Part shown: positions 23,287 through 30,208 of the stretch, in pieces | Layout: the number at the start of each line of letters is the position of its first letter | Numbering within the stretch: position 1 is the first letter of the stretch | Source of the DNA: an uncultured Lysobacterales bacterium | Lineage (GTDB): Bacteria > Pseudomonadota > Gammaproteobacteria > Xanthomonadales > Xanthomonadaceae | DNA: 30,208 nt | Assembly (NCBI GenBank): GCA_946886865.1 | Contig: CAMPJI010000024.1 | Location: 1 to 30,208 of the forward strand | Direction of reading: 5' to 3' | Notes under the pieces: generated by a model | Told to the model about the DNA's origin: nothing | What the model saw: the letters and a program-made list of their open reading frames with translations, nothing else | The model's database searches: none | Made by a program: the position numbers and the translations under genes

Positions 23287-24186
23287 TCAGCGCGCGACGA
23301 CGGTGCCGCGGTACCGGTCGGCCAGGATCGCCACGCGCTCGACGTAGCGCTGGGTCTCGTTGAACGGCGGCACGCCCTTGTACTTGTCGACGTTGCCCTC
23401 GCCGGCGTTGTAGCCGGCCGAGGCAAGGGTCAGGTTGCCGTTGAAGCGCTTGAGCAGCCACGCCAGGTACTTCACCCCGCCCCGGATGTTCTGCCTGGGC
23501 TCGAAAGCGTTGGTGACACCGAAGCGCTCGGCCGTGGCGGGCATCAGCTGCATCAGCCCCTGCGCACCCACCCGCGACAGCGCGTTGGGGTTGAACGCCG
23601 ACTCGGCGTGGATGATCGCACGCACCACCGCCTCGTCGACGCCGTATTCGCGCGCCGCGGCGGAGATCTCATCCTGGTAGGCCGCGGTGTTGAGCCGGAC
23701 GTTGTGGAAATTGACCCCCGGCTTGGCCGCACAGGCGTAGCAGGTCTCGAAGAAGCTGTACTGGATCGTTCGCACCGGGCTGGCGCTGGCGACGCCCTTG
23801 GGCCGCGTGCTGGTGTAATGCCGCACGCCGTCCTTGATGTACGAGTACACCTGACCCTGCACCAGGCGGGAGCGCGACTGGCCGGCGGCCACCGGCGTGG
23901 TCGGCGCGGCGTTGGTCATGCTGGGCGATTGCGCGGGAGTCGCACCGGACGCGGGCGATCCCGCCACGTTGCTGGCCGGGGTCGCGCTGCCGACCGAGGC
24001 GCTGGGGGGCGGTGAATAGGCGACCGCCTTGTACTGGCTGACCGCCGAGCAACTGGCGCCCTTGATGCGCTTGCTGACGTAGCTGCGCGTCCCGTCGGGC
24101 GCTTCGCAACGGTAAATGGTGCCCGCGCCCGCCGCTCCGGCGGCCAGCAGACAGGCGATCCCCAGCAGCGTAATGCCCCCCCTCAT
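23287..24186 (-). CDS. Exported lytic transglycosylase with DUF4124-like repeats
   Basis: Starting at the ATG at 24186, which gives a clean signal peptide (1-22), the product is 299 residues; an ATG 48 nt upstream is less likely. The N-terminus holds a DUF4124-like module (TIYRCEAPDGTRSYVSKR, 23-40). A Ser/Ala/Pro linker leads to a second similar module (QVYSYIKDGVRHYTSTRPKG, 112-131) and a CYAC pair. The SLT domain (about 165-295) has the catalytic Glu in HAESAFNP (E195), then GAQGLMQLMPAT and AGYNAGEGNV. It cleaves peptidoglycan in the periplasm to anhydromuropeptides. It is divergent from miaB. No secretion system gene is close enough to give it a dedicated role. Confidence 0.92.
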   Translation of the reverse strand: MRGGITLLGIACLLAAGAAGAGTIYRCEAPDGTRSYVSKRIKGASCSAVSQYKAVAYSPPPSASVGSATPASNVAGSPASGATPAQSPSMTNAAPTTPVAAGQSRSRLVQGQVYSYIKDGVRHYTSTRPKGVASASPVRTIQYSFFETCYACAAKPGVNFHNVRLNTAAYQDEISAAAREYGVDEAVVRAIIHAESAFNPNALSRVGAQGLMQLMPATAERFGVTNAFEPRQNIRGGVKYLAWLLKRFNGNLTLASAGYNAGEGNVDKYKGVPPFNETQRYVERVAILADRYRGTVVAR

Positions 24187-24325
24187 GGCGCGAGTGTCTC
24201 CTGTCCGTCCGGCGTTGCCAAGTGGTTGATTCACAAAACGCGATGGCGGGGGCGGCCACGGCCGCTAGACTGTGCGGCCACCCGCTTCTCCGGCCCGGAT
24301 TCAACACCGCGCCCCGGATCACGCC
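24187..24325. promoter_or_regulatory. Divergent transglycosylase/miaB region
   Basis: This 139-bp gap must hold promoters for the lytic transglycosylase and miaB. AGGAG lies 12 nt from the transglycosylase ATG. No convincing promoter hexamers or repeats were seen. Confidence 0.25.
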
Positions 24326-25711
24326 ATGACCGACACCCCGCCCGCCGCTGCGCCCCGCGGCAAGCTGTTCATCGAAACCCACGGCTGCCAGATGAACGAG
24401 TACGACTCGGCCAAGATGGCCGACGTGCTGGCCGCAAGCGAGGGGCTGGAACTGACCACGATCGTCGAAGAAGCCGACGTGATCCTGGTCAATACCTGCT
24501 CGATCCGCGAAAAAGCCCAGGAAAAGGTGTTCAGCCAGCTGGGCCGCTGGAAGGCGCTGAAACAGGGCGGAAAGCCCGTGCTTATCGGCGTGGGTGGCTG
24601 CGTGGCCAGCCAGGAAGGCGAGGCGATCGTGAAGCGCGCGCCGTTCGTGGACCTCGTGTTCGGGCCGCAGACGCTGCACCGGCTGCCCGAGCTGATCGCA
24701 GCCAAGCGTGCGACGGGACGCCCGCAGGTCGATATCAGCTTCCCGGAAATCGAAAAGTTCGACCGCCTGCCCGAGCCGCGCGCCGATGGCCCGAGCGCGT
24801 TCGTGTCGATCATGGAAGGCTGCAGCAAGTACTGCAGCTTCTGCGTGGTGCCCTATACCCGCGGCGAGGAGGTCAGCCGGCCGTTCGACGATGTGCTGGT
24901 CGAATGCGCGCAACTCGCCGCGCAGGGCGTGCGCGAGATCAACCTGCTCGGGCAGAATGTCAACGCCTACCGCGGGCCCATGCTCGACGAGGCGGGCGCG
25001 GACGCGGGCGTGGCCGACCTCGGGCTCCTGATCCGCACCATCGCCCAGATCGACGGCATCGACCGCATCCGCTTCACCACCTCGCACCCGCTGGAGTTTT
25101 CCGACTCGCTCGTGGAGGCCTACCGCGACGTGCCGGAGCTGGCCAACTACCTGCACCTGCCGGTGCAGTCGGGCAGCGACCGCGTGCTGAGCGCGATGAA
25201 GCGCGGCTACACGGCGCTGGAGTTCAAGCAGAAGGTCCGCAAGCTGCGCGCCGTGCGGCCGGACATCTCGATCAGCTCGGACTTCATCGTCGGGTTCCCC
25301 GGCGAAAGCGATGCCGATTTCGAGAAGACGATGAGACTGATCGAGGATGTCGGCTTCGACCAGTCGTTCTCCTTCATCTACTCGCGCCGTCCCGGCACGC
25401 CGGCCGCCGACCTCGAGGACAGCGTGTCCAGCGAGGAGAAGCACGCGCGGCTCTCGCGCCTGCAGGCCACCATCAACGACAACGCGCGCCGCATCAGCGA
25501 GTCGATGGTCGGCAGCACGCAGCGGGTGCTGGTGGAAGGCCCGTCGAAGAAGAACCCCAATGAGTTGACCGGCAAGACCGAGAACATGCGCTCGGTGAAC
25601 TTCCCGGCGCCGCCGCGCCTGGTCGGGCAATTCGTGGACGTGGTGATCACCGAGGCGATGAGCAATTCGTTGCGTGGGCGCGTGGCCACTGCCGACGGCC
25701 TGGCGGCCTGA
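24326..25711 (+). CDS. miaB: tRNA-2-methylthio-N6-dimethylallyladenosine synthase
   Basis: The 461-residue methylthiotransferase has the three MiaB parts. The N-terminal UPF0004 domain carries C21, C58 and C92 for the auxiliary cluster (THGCQMN, NTCSI, GGCVA). The radical SAM domain has CSKYCSFC (C166, C170, C173), then [13 protein letters not shown]. The C-terminal TRAM domain ends near [15 protein letters not shown]. It adds a methylthio group to i6A37 of tRNAs reading UNN codons. Length matches E. coli MiaB (474). In E. coli miaB precedes ybeZ-ybeY-ybeX; here that group resumes 2 kb downstream. Confidence 0.97.
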   Translation: MTDTPPAAAPRGKLFIETHGCQMNEYDSAKMADVLAASEGLELTTIVEEADVILVNTCSIREKAQEKVFSQLGRWKALKQGGKPVLIGVGGCVASQEGEAIVKRAPFVDLVFGPQTLHRLPELIAAKRATGRPQVDISFPEIEKFDRLPEPRADGPSAFVSIMEGCSKYCSFCVVPYTRGEEVSRPFDDVLVECAQLAAQGVREINLLGQNVNAYRGPMLDEAGADAGVADLGLLIRTIAQIDGIDRIRFTTSHPLEFSDSLVEAYRDVPELANYLHLPVQSGSDRVLSAMKRGYTALEFKQKVRKLRAVRPDISISSDFIVGFPGESDADFEKTMRLIEDVGFDQSFSFIYSRRPGTPAADLEDSVSSEEKHARLSRLQATINDNARRISESMVGSTQRVLVEGPSKKNPNELTGKTENMRSVNFPAPPRLVGQFVDVVITEAMSNSLRGRVATADGLAA

Positions 25712-25718
25712 TCCCGGC

Positions 25719-25955
25719 ATGTCGCCCGCCCCGTCCAGCGCGCGTGGACTGCTGTCGCGGGCGGCGCTCGGGCTGTGGCTGCTGGCGGTCGGCCTGCTGG
25801 GGCTGCTCAGGGCCGCGGGCAAAGTGGCCGGCGATCCGAGGTGGGTGCAGGACCCGGTAACGCTCGCCTGGATTTTCGGGTCAGTGGCCGTGCTCGCCTG
25901 GGGCGCCGTTGCCACCGCGCGTGCGCTGCGACGGCGACGCGTCGGACGCCGCTGA
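25719..25955 (+). CDS. Small two-helix membrane protein, unknown
   Basis: The 78-residue frame starts 7 nt after the miaB stop. It has two predicted membrane helices (14-31 and 48-67) and an Arg-rich C-terminus (ARALRRRRVGRR), so both ends probably face the cytoplasm. I recognise no family. Tight spacing to miaB suggests co-transcription. No clear ribosome binding site is present, so expression is not certain. Confidence 0.55.
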   Translation: MSPAPSSARGLLSRAALGLWLLAVGLLGLLRAAGKVAGDPRWVQDPVTLAWIFGSVAVLAWGAVATARALRRRRVGRR

Positions 25956-25992
25956 CGTCCCGGACCCGACGATCCCGCGAGGCTGCGGCGCC

Positions 25993-27669
25993 CTACTCGG
26001 CCCCGCGCCGGTAGACCGCCTGACCATCGACGTAGGTCGCCTGCACCGTCAGCGACTGCAACGCCTCCACCGGTACCGCAAGCGGGTCATCGGCCAGCAG
26101 CACGAAGTCCGCACGCTTGCCCTCGACCAGGCTGCCGACCTCGTCCTCGGCGAATCCCGCATACGCCGCGTCGAGCGTGAAGCCCCGCAGCGCCTCGAAC
26201 GCCGTCAGCTTCTCGTGCGGCCGCCAGCCGCCTGCCGGCATGCCGTCCGAATCCGTCCGGGCGGCGGCGGCGAACAGCCCCAGGCGCGGGTCGACCGACT
26301 CCACCGGGAAATCCGACCCCAGCGCCAGGCGCGTGCCGTGGTCGCGCAAGGTGCGCCAGGCATAGCTGCCGACAATGCGTTCCGGCCCGAGGCGGGCTTC
26401 GGCCCACGGCATGTCGCTGGTCGCGTGCGTGGGCTGCATCGAGGCGATCACCTGCTGGCGGGCGAACCGGGCCAGGTCGTCGGGGGCCAGCACCTGCGCA
26501 TGCTCGATGCGCCAGCGATGGCCAGCGCCGGACGTCCCGCCCCACGCCTTGGCATAGGCATCCAGCACCAGCCGGTTGCCACGGTCGCCGATGGCGTGGG
26601 TCGCGACCTGCACGTCGCACGCTTTCGCCCTTTTCAGAACGTCGTCCAGCGCCTGCGGCTGGATCAGCAGCAACCCGCGGTTGCCGGCATCGTCGTGGTA
26701 GTCGTCGTGCAGCGCAGCGCCGCGGCTGCCCAGCGCGCCGTCCATGTAGAGCTTGACCGCGCGCATCTGCAATCGGCCGCCATCGTGCTCGTAGAGGCCC
26801 GCGCTGCACAGCCAGGCGAGCGCATCGTTGTCGCCATCGGCCATGGCGTGGATGCGCATCGGCATGGCGCCACGGTCGGCCAGCCCGCGGTAGGCCTGCA
26901 GTTGCTCCAGCGATACACCGGCGTCATGCACGCCGGTCAGGCCGTGCTCGACCGCGCTGCGCATGCCCAGCGCCAGTGATCGCTCGATGGCGTCCGCATC
27001 CATTGCCGGGATGGCGGCCTCGACCAGGTCCATCGCGCTGTCGATGAAAACCCCACTCGGCGCGCCCTGGGCATCGCGCTCGATGCGTCCTCCATCAGGC
27101 TGCCAGTCGCCGGTCAGGTCGCGACCTACCCGCCGCAGCGCCGCGGTGTTGGCCCAGCCCGCATGGCCGTCCACGCGGGTCAGCCAGACCGGCCGCTCCG
27201 GGAACGCCTCGTCGAGGTCGGCCGCCGTCGGGAAGCGCCCGTCCGGCCAGTCGTTCTGGTCCCAGCCGCGGCCCAGCAACCAGTCCCCGTCGGGCAGATC
27301 GCGTGCGTGGGCGCGCAGGCGCTCGATGACCTCCGCGCGGCTGCGGGTCCCATCCAGGCGCGCGCGCATCAGGCTGAGACCGAGGTTGCCGATGTGGCCA
27401 TGCGCATCGATGAGGCCGGGCACGACGGTCGAGTCCGGCGCCTCCAGGCGGGCCGCCTTCGGGTAGCGTCGATGCAGATCCGCGCTGTCGCCCAGCGCCA
27501 GGATCCGTCCCCCGGCGTCGAACGCCATCGCATCGGCGGTGGGCCGCGCGGGGTCCATCGTGTGGATGCGAGCGGCCGTCAGCACGGTGACGTCCTGTGC
27601 CTGCAACGGGGCGCACAGCACCGCGCACGCCAGCCATACCGCCACACGCACGCGTCCGATCTTCACCAT
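25993..27669 (-). CDS. Exported amidohydrolase (amidohydrolase_3, YtcJ-like)
   Basis: The 558-residue protein has a signal peptide (1-24, ending LQAQ). The composite beta sandwich and TIM barrel of the amidohydrolase superfamily follow, with the metal motif DAHGH (H90, H92), a possible carbamate Lys in VKLYMDG (K306), THAIGDRGN (H358), RIEHAQ (H390) and LGSDFPVE (D453). The C-terminal FVLLADDPL strand is typical of metal-dependent hydrolases. YtcJ-like enzymes hydrolyse N-acyl or cyclic amides, but the substrate cannot be told. Being exported, it likely acts in the periplasm. It lies on the opposite strand, breaking the usual miaB-phoH-ybeY-corC order. Confidence 0.9.
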   Translation of the reverse strand: MVKIGRVRVAVWLACAVLCAPLQAQDVTVLTAARIHTMDPARPTADAMAFDAGGRILALGDSADLHRRYPKAARLEAPDSTVVPGLIDAHGHIGNLGLSLMRARLDGTRSRAEVIERLRAHARDLPDGDWLLGRGWDQNDWPDGRFPTAADLDEAFPERPVWLTRVDGHAGWANTAALRRVGRDLTGDWQPDGGRIERDAQGAPSGVFIDSAMDLVEAAIPAMDADAIERSLALGMRSAVEHGLTGVHDAGVSLEQLQAYRGLADRGAMPMRIHAMADGDNDALAWLCSAGLYEHDGGRLQMRAVKLYMDGALGSRGAALHDDYHDDAGNRGLLLIQPQALDDVLKRAKACDVQVATHAIGDRGNRLVLDAYAKAWGGTSGAGHRWRIEHAQVLAPDDLARFARQQVIASMQPTHATSDMPWAEARLGPERIVGSYAWRTLRDHGTRLALGSDFPVESVDPRLGLFAAAARTDSDGMPAGGWRPHEKLTAFEALRGFTLDAAYAGFAEDEVGSLVEGKRADFVLLADDPLAVPVEALQSLTVQATYVDGQAVYRRGAE

Positions 27670-27794
27670 CGCCCCGCTCCCCGTTGTTGCAGACTGCCCG
27701 GACTTTGCGAAAAAGCCCCCGGGGGCGCAAGCTCACCCTCCCCACGCGCGTGTGCAGCCCGGGCGCGCACGCCACGATCGAAGACAGCCCCCCG
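27670..27794. promoter_or_regulatory. Divergent amidohydrolase/phoH region
   Basis: This 125-bp gap separates the divergent amidohydrolase and phoH genes. It contains GC-runs (CCCCCGGGGGC near 27716-27726) that could form a small hairpin. No clear promoter hexamers were seen. Confidence 0.25.
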
Positions 27795-28781
27795 ATGCCT
27801 TCACGCACCACGTCCGAATTCACCCTCGACCCGCCCGAGGCCGAGCGCCTCGCCAACCTGTCCGGTCCGTTCGACGGCCACCTGCGCATGATCGAACTGC
27901 GCCTGGGCGTGGAAATCGCCAACCGCGGCAACATCTTCCGGATCGTCGGCCCCGAAACCGCCGTCGGCAAGGCCGAGTCCCTGTTGCGCAACCTGTGGAA
28001 CGACGCCGCCAACGAGACGCTGGGCGAACCCGCCATCCATTTGCGCCTGGCCGAAGCCGAAGCCGACCGCGTCGTGGAGGAGGACATCGAGCCGCAGGAA
28101 GTGGCCATCCGCGTCAAGCGCGGCACCATCCGCGGGCGCGGCAGCAACCAGGCCAAGTACCTGCACGCGATCGCGATCAACGACATCAACTTCGGCATCG
28201 GCCCGGCCGGCACCGGCAAGACGTTCCTGGCCGTCGCCAGCGCCGTGGAAGCGCTCAATGACGGCCGCGTGCAGCGGTTGATCCTGGTGCGCCCGGCGGT
28301 GGAGGCCGGCGAGAAACTCGGCTTCCTGCCCGGCGACCTCACCCAGAAGGTCGACCCCTACCTGCGCCCGCTGTACGACGCCCTGTACGAGATGCTGGGC
28401 GTGGAGAAGGTGGTGAAGCTGCTGGAGAAGAACGTCATCGAGATCGCGCCGCTGGCCTACATGCGTGGCCGCACGCTCAACGATGCGTTCGTGATCCTGG
28501 ACGAGGCGCAGAACACCTCCATCGAACAGATGAAGATGTTCCTGACCCGTATCGGCTTCGGCAGCACCGCGGTGGTCACCGGCGACATGACCCAGATCGA
28601 CCTGCCCAAGCACCAGAAGTCCGGCCTGAAGGACGCGCTGGAGGTCCTGCGCGGCGTGGACGGGATCAGCTTCACCTTCTTCGAATCCAGCGACGTGGTG
28701 CGCCACCCGCTGGTCGCCAAGATCGTCAACGCCTACGACGCGCGAGACGCCAAGGACACCGATTCCGGCCCGGCGCCCTGA
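27795..28781 (+). CDS. ybeZ: PhoH-like ATPase (YbeZ)
   Basis: The 328-residue product has an N-terminal KH-like RNA-binding segment (about 20-75, including GVEIANRGNIFRIVG) and a PhoH ATPase domain. Walker A is GPAGTGKT (136-143) and Walker B is VILDEAQN (233-240). The family signature VRPAVEAGEKLGFLPGD lies between them. YbeZ works with YbeY in rRNA maturation and quality control; its exact activity is unsettled. The start chosen is the ATG at 27795, because upstream codons fall in the divergent intergenic region. It leads the ybeZ-ybeY-corC operon, 10 nt before ybeY. Confidence 0.95.
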   Translation: MPSRTTSEFTLDPPEAERLANLSGPFDGHLRMIELRLGVEIANRGNIFRIVGPETAVGKAESLLRNLWNDAANETLGEPAIHLRLAEAEADRVVEEDIEPQEVAIRVKRGTIRGRGSNQAKYLHAIAINDINFGIGPAGTGKTFLAVASAVEALNDGRVQRLILVRPAVEAGEKLGFLPGDLTQKVDPYLRPLYDALYEMLGVEKVVKLLEKNVIEIAPLAYMRGRTLNDAFVILDEAQNTSIEQMKMFLTRIGFGSTAVVTGDMTQIDLPKHQKSGLKDALEVLRGVDGISFTFFESSDVVRHPLVAKIVNAYDARDAKDTDSGPAP

Positions 28782-28791
28782 GGACCCCTCC

Positions 28792-29274
28792 ATGACCCGA
28801 GATGCGCTGCAACTGGATGTCTCCATCAGCTATGGCCTGCCGCGTGCCGGGATCCCGGCCGCGGTGAGCTTCCGGCGCTGGGTCCGGGCTGCGCTCGAGG
28901 GGCGGGTGAGACAGGCGGACCTGGCCATCCGCCTCGTGGACAGCAAGGAGGGCCGCTCCTTCAACCGGCATTACCGCGGCAAGGATTACGCGACCAACGT
29001 GTTGAGCTTCCCGGCCGAACTGCCCGAAGGCCTGCCCGAAGGCGTGCGCCTGCCCCTGCTGGGCGACCTGGTGATCTGCGCGCCCGTGGTGGCCCGCGAG
29101 GCACGCGAACAGGGCAAGCCGCTGGCCGCGCACTACGCGCACCTCACCGTGCACGGCACCCTGCACCTGCTGGGGTGGAACCACGAGGACGACACCGAGG
29201 CCGAGTGCATGGAGCGGCTGGAGCGGGAAATCCTGGCGGGCATGGGTATCGACGACCCCTACCGCGTCGACTGA
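28792..29274 (+). CDS. ybeY: Endoribonuclease YbeY
   Basis: The 160-residue protein has the UPF0054 zinc motif HGTLHLLGWNH, with H121, H125 and H131 as ligands. The YATNVLSFP segment (66-74) and GDLVIC are also typical. YbeY is a metal-dependent RNase involved in 16S rRNA 3'-end maturation and ribosome quality control. GAGGA precedes the ATG at 7 nt. It is between phoH and corC, as in E. coli. Confidence 0.96.
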   Translation: MTRDALQLDVSISYGLPRAGIPAAVSFRRWVRAALEGRVRQADLAIRLVDSKEGRSFNRHYRGKDYATNVLSFPAELPEGLPEGVRLPLLGDLVICAPVVAREAREQGKPLAAHYAHLTVHGTLHLLGWNHEDDTEAECMERLEREILAGMGIDDPYRVD

Positions 29275-29367
29275 ACGCGCCTCGTGCCGGCGCCGGGGGC
29301 ATGGCCCTCCGGGCGCGCTAAACTGCGGCTCCAGCGGCCCCGCCCCCAGGGCCAGCACACCGACGCA

Positions 29368-30208
29368 ATGTCCGAGGACGACAGTAGTACCCAGCACCCG
29401 GAACCCCACGAAAAGCGGCGCTCCTGGATCGACCGGATCAGCTCCGCGCTTTCCGGCGAGCCCACCACGCGCGAGGACCTGGTGGAGATCCTGCGCGACG
29501 CGCAGGCCGACGGCCTGATTGCCGCCGATACGCTGACGATGATGGAGGGCGCGATCACCGTGTCCGACCTGACCGTGGGCGACGTCATGATCCCGCGCTC
29601 GCAGGTCGTGGCCCTGCCGGCCGAGGCGCCGTTCCTCGAGCTGATGAAGCGCGTGGTCGAGTCCGGCCATTCGCGCTTCCCCGTGCATGGGGACGACAGC
29701 GACGACGTGCTCGGCATCCTGCTGGCCAAGGACCTGCTGCGCGGGGTGGTCGAGGACAACGGCCCGGCCGGCATCCATGAGCTGCTGCGTCCCGCGGTGC
29801 TGATTCCGGAGTCCAAGCGGCTGGATGTATTGCTGCGCGAGTTCCGCATGTCGCGCAACCACATGGCCATCGTGATCGACGAACACGGCGGTGTCGCCGG
29901 GCTGGTGACCATCGAAGACGTGCTGGAGCAGATCGTCGGCGACATCGACGACGAGCACGACGACGCCGAGGACCCCAACGCACTGATCGCCGCGCAGGCC
30001 GACGGGCAGTTCGTGGTGGACGCCCTGACGCCGATCGAGGATTTCAACGAGCGCTTTGGCGCGGACTTCGACGACGACGAATACGACACCATCGGCGGCC
30101 TGGTGACGGCGGCCATCGGCCACCTCCCCGAGGCCGGGGAGGAGCTGACGCTCGGCCGCTACGTGTTCCGCGTGTCCAGCGCCGACGCGCGGCGCGTGCA
30201 TGCCTTCC
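29368..30208 (+). CDS. corC: CorC/HlyC-type CBS-domain protein (3' end beyond window)
   Basis: The frame runs from the ATG at 29368 to the window edge, showing 280 residues of a protein usually near 290, so only a few are missing. An Asp/Glu/Ser-rich start leads to the CBS pair: VSDLTVGDVMIPRSQVVAL (65-83) and a second CBS with HMAIVIDEHGGVAGLVTIEDVLEQIVGDI (165-193). A CorC_HlyC transporter-associated domain follows (215-280). E. coli CorC (YbeX) was tied to magnesium and cobalt efflux and more recently to ribosome metabolism. It is soluble, without the membrane domain of larger CNNM relatives. It lies 93 nt after ybeY; lnt would be expected next. Confidence 0.95.
   Translation, partial: MSEDDSSTQHPEPHEKRRSWIDRISSALSGEPTTREDLVEILRDAQADGLIAADTLTMMEGAITVSDLTVGDVMIPRSQVVALPAEAPFLELMKRVVESGHSRFPVHGDDSDDVLGILLAKDLLRGVVEDNGPAGIHELLRPAVLIPESKRLDVLLREFRMSRNHMAIVIDEHGGVAGLVTIEDVLEQIVGDIDDEHDDAEDPNALIAAQADGQFVVDALTPIEDFNERFGADFDDDEYDTIGGLVTAAIGHLPEAGEELTLGRYVFRVSSADARRVHAF

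Noticed and set aside
23669..25915. Very long minus-strand open frame opposite miaB and into the transglycosylase
   Set aside because: MiaB and the SLT protein are unmistakable in their own frames; the opposite frame is Arg/His/Ala-rich without domains.

Overview
The window looks like chromosomal DNA of a high-GC gammaproteobacterium, most likely of the Lysobacteraceae/Xanthomonadaceae (Lysobacter, Luteimonas, Xanthomonas type). This rests on protein family content and gene order: an Oar-like TonB-dependent receptor, petABC followed by sspA-sspB, a fimU-pilV-pilW-pilX-pilY1 minor pilin operon, phoH-ybeY-corC, and dense GC-rich coding. The exact genus is an inference. No rRNA, tRNA, CRISPR array, insertion sequence or prophage was recognised. 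The longest gene-free stretch is 229 bp (12165-12393).

Layout. (1) 1-6197, minus strand: type IV pilus minor pilin operon transcribed fimU, pilV, pilW, pilX, pilY1. The tip adhesin pilY1 runs off the left edge. The first three junctions are 4-base stop/start overlaps, and the block is visibly poorer in GC than the rest. (2) 6375-7415, plus strand: a LytS/AlgZ-type membrane histidine kinase, divergent from the pilin operon, with no response regulator beside it. (3) 7470-12164, minus: nucleotide nucleosidase ppnN and a 1063-residue Oar-like TonB-dependent receptor with its own terminator. (4) 12394-14056, minus: grxD, a degenerate short-chain dehydrogenase and a MarC protein in one overlapping operon. 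(5) 14239-14817, plus: sodB with terminator. (6) 14908-16586, minus: purE-purK. (7) 16713-17848, plus: a UPF0434/Trm112-like protein overlapping nadC. (8) 17889-19593: a dual-FHA membrane protein (minus), a DUF3301 protein (plus) and sspB (minus). (9) 19701-23136, minus: the cytochrome bc1 operon petA-petB-petC followed by sspA. (10) 23287-27669: a lytic transglycosylase (minus), miaB plus a small membrane protein (plus), and an exported amidohydrolase (minus). (11) 27795-30208, plus: phoH-ybeY-corC, with corC cut by the right edge.

How the genes work together. Most of the window is housekeeping: respiration (petABC), purine and NAD synthesis (purEK, nadC), redox defence (sodB, grxD), tRNA and rRNA maturation (miaB, ybeY), and stress proteolysis (sspAB). 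The accessory, surface-facing part is the pilus tip operon with its neighbouring kinase, and the Oar-like receptor. The most interesting signals are the rebuilt calcium loop in PilY1, the orphan kinase and the repeats between it and fimU, the SDR that has lost two catalytic residues, the PVWY Qo motif in cytochrome b, the CxxC in SspA, and the split-function FHA protein. I saw no clear evidence of a wholly new multi-gene system.
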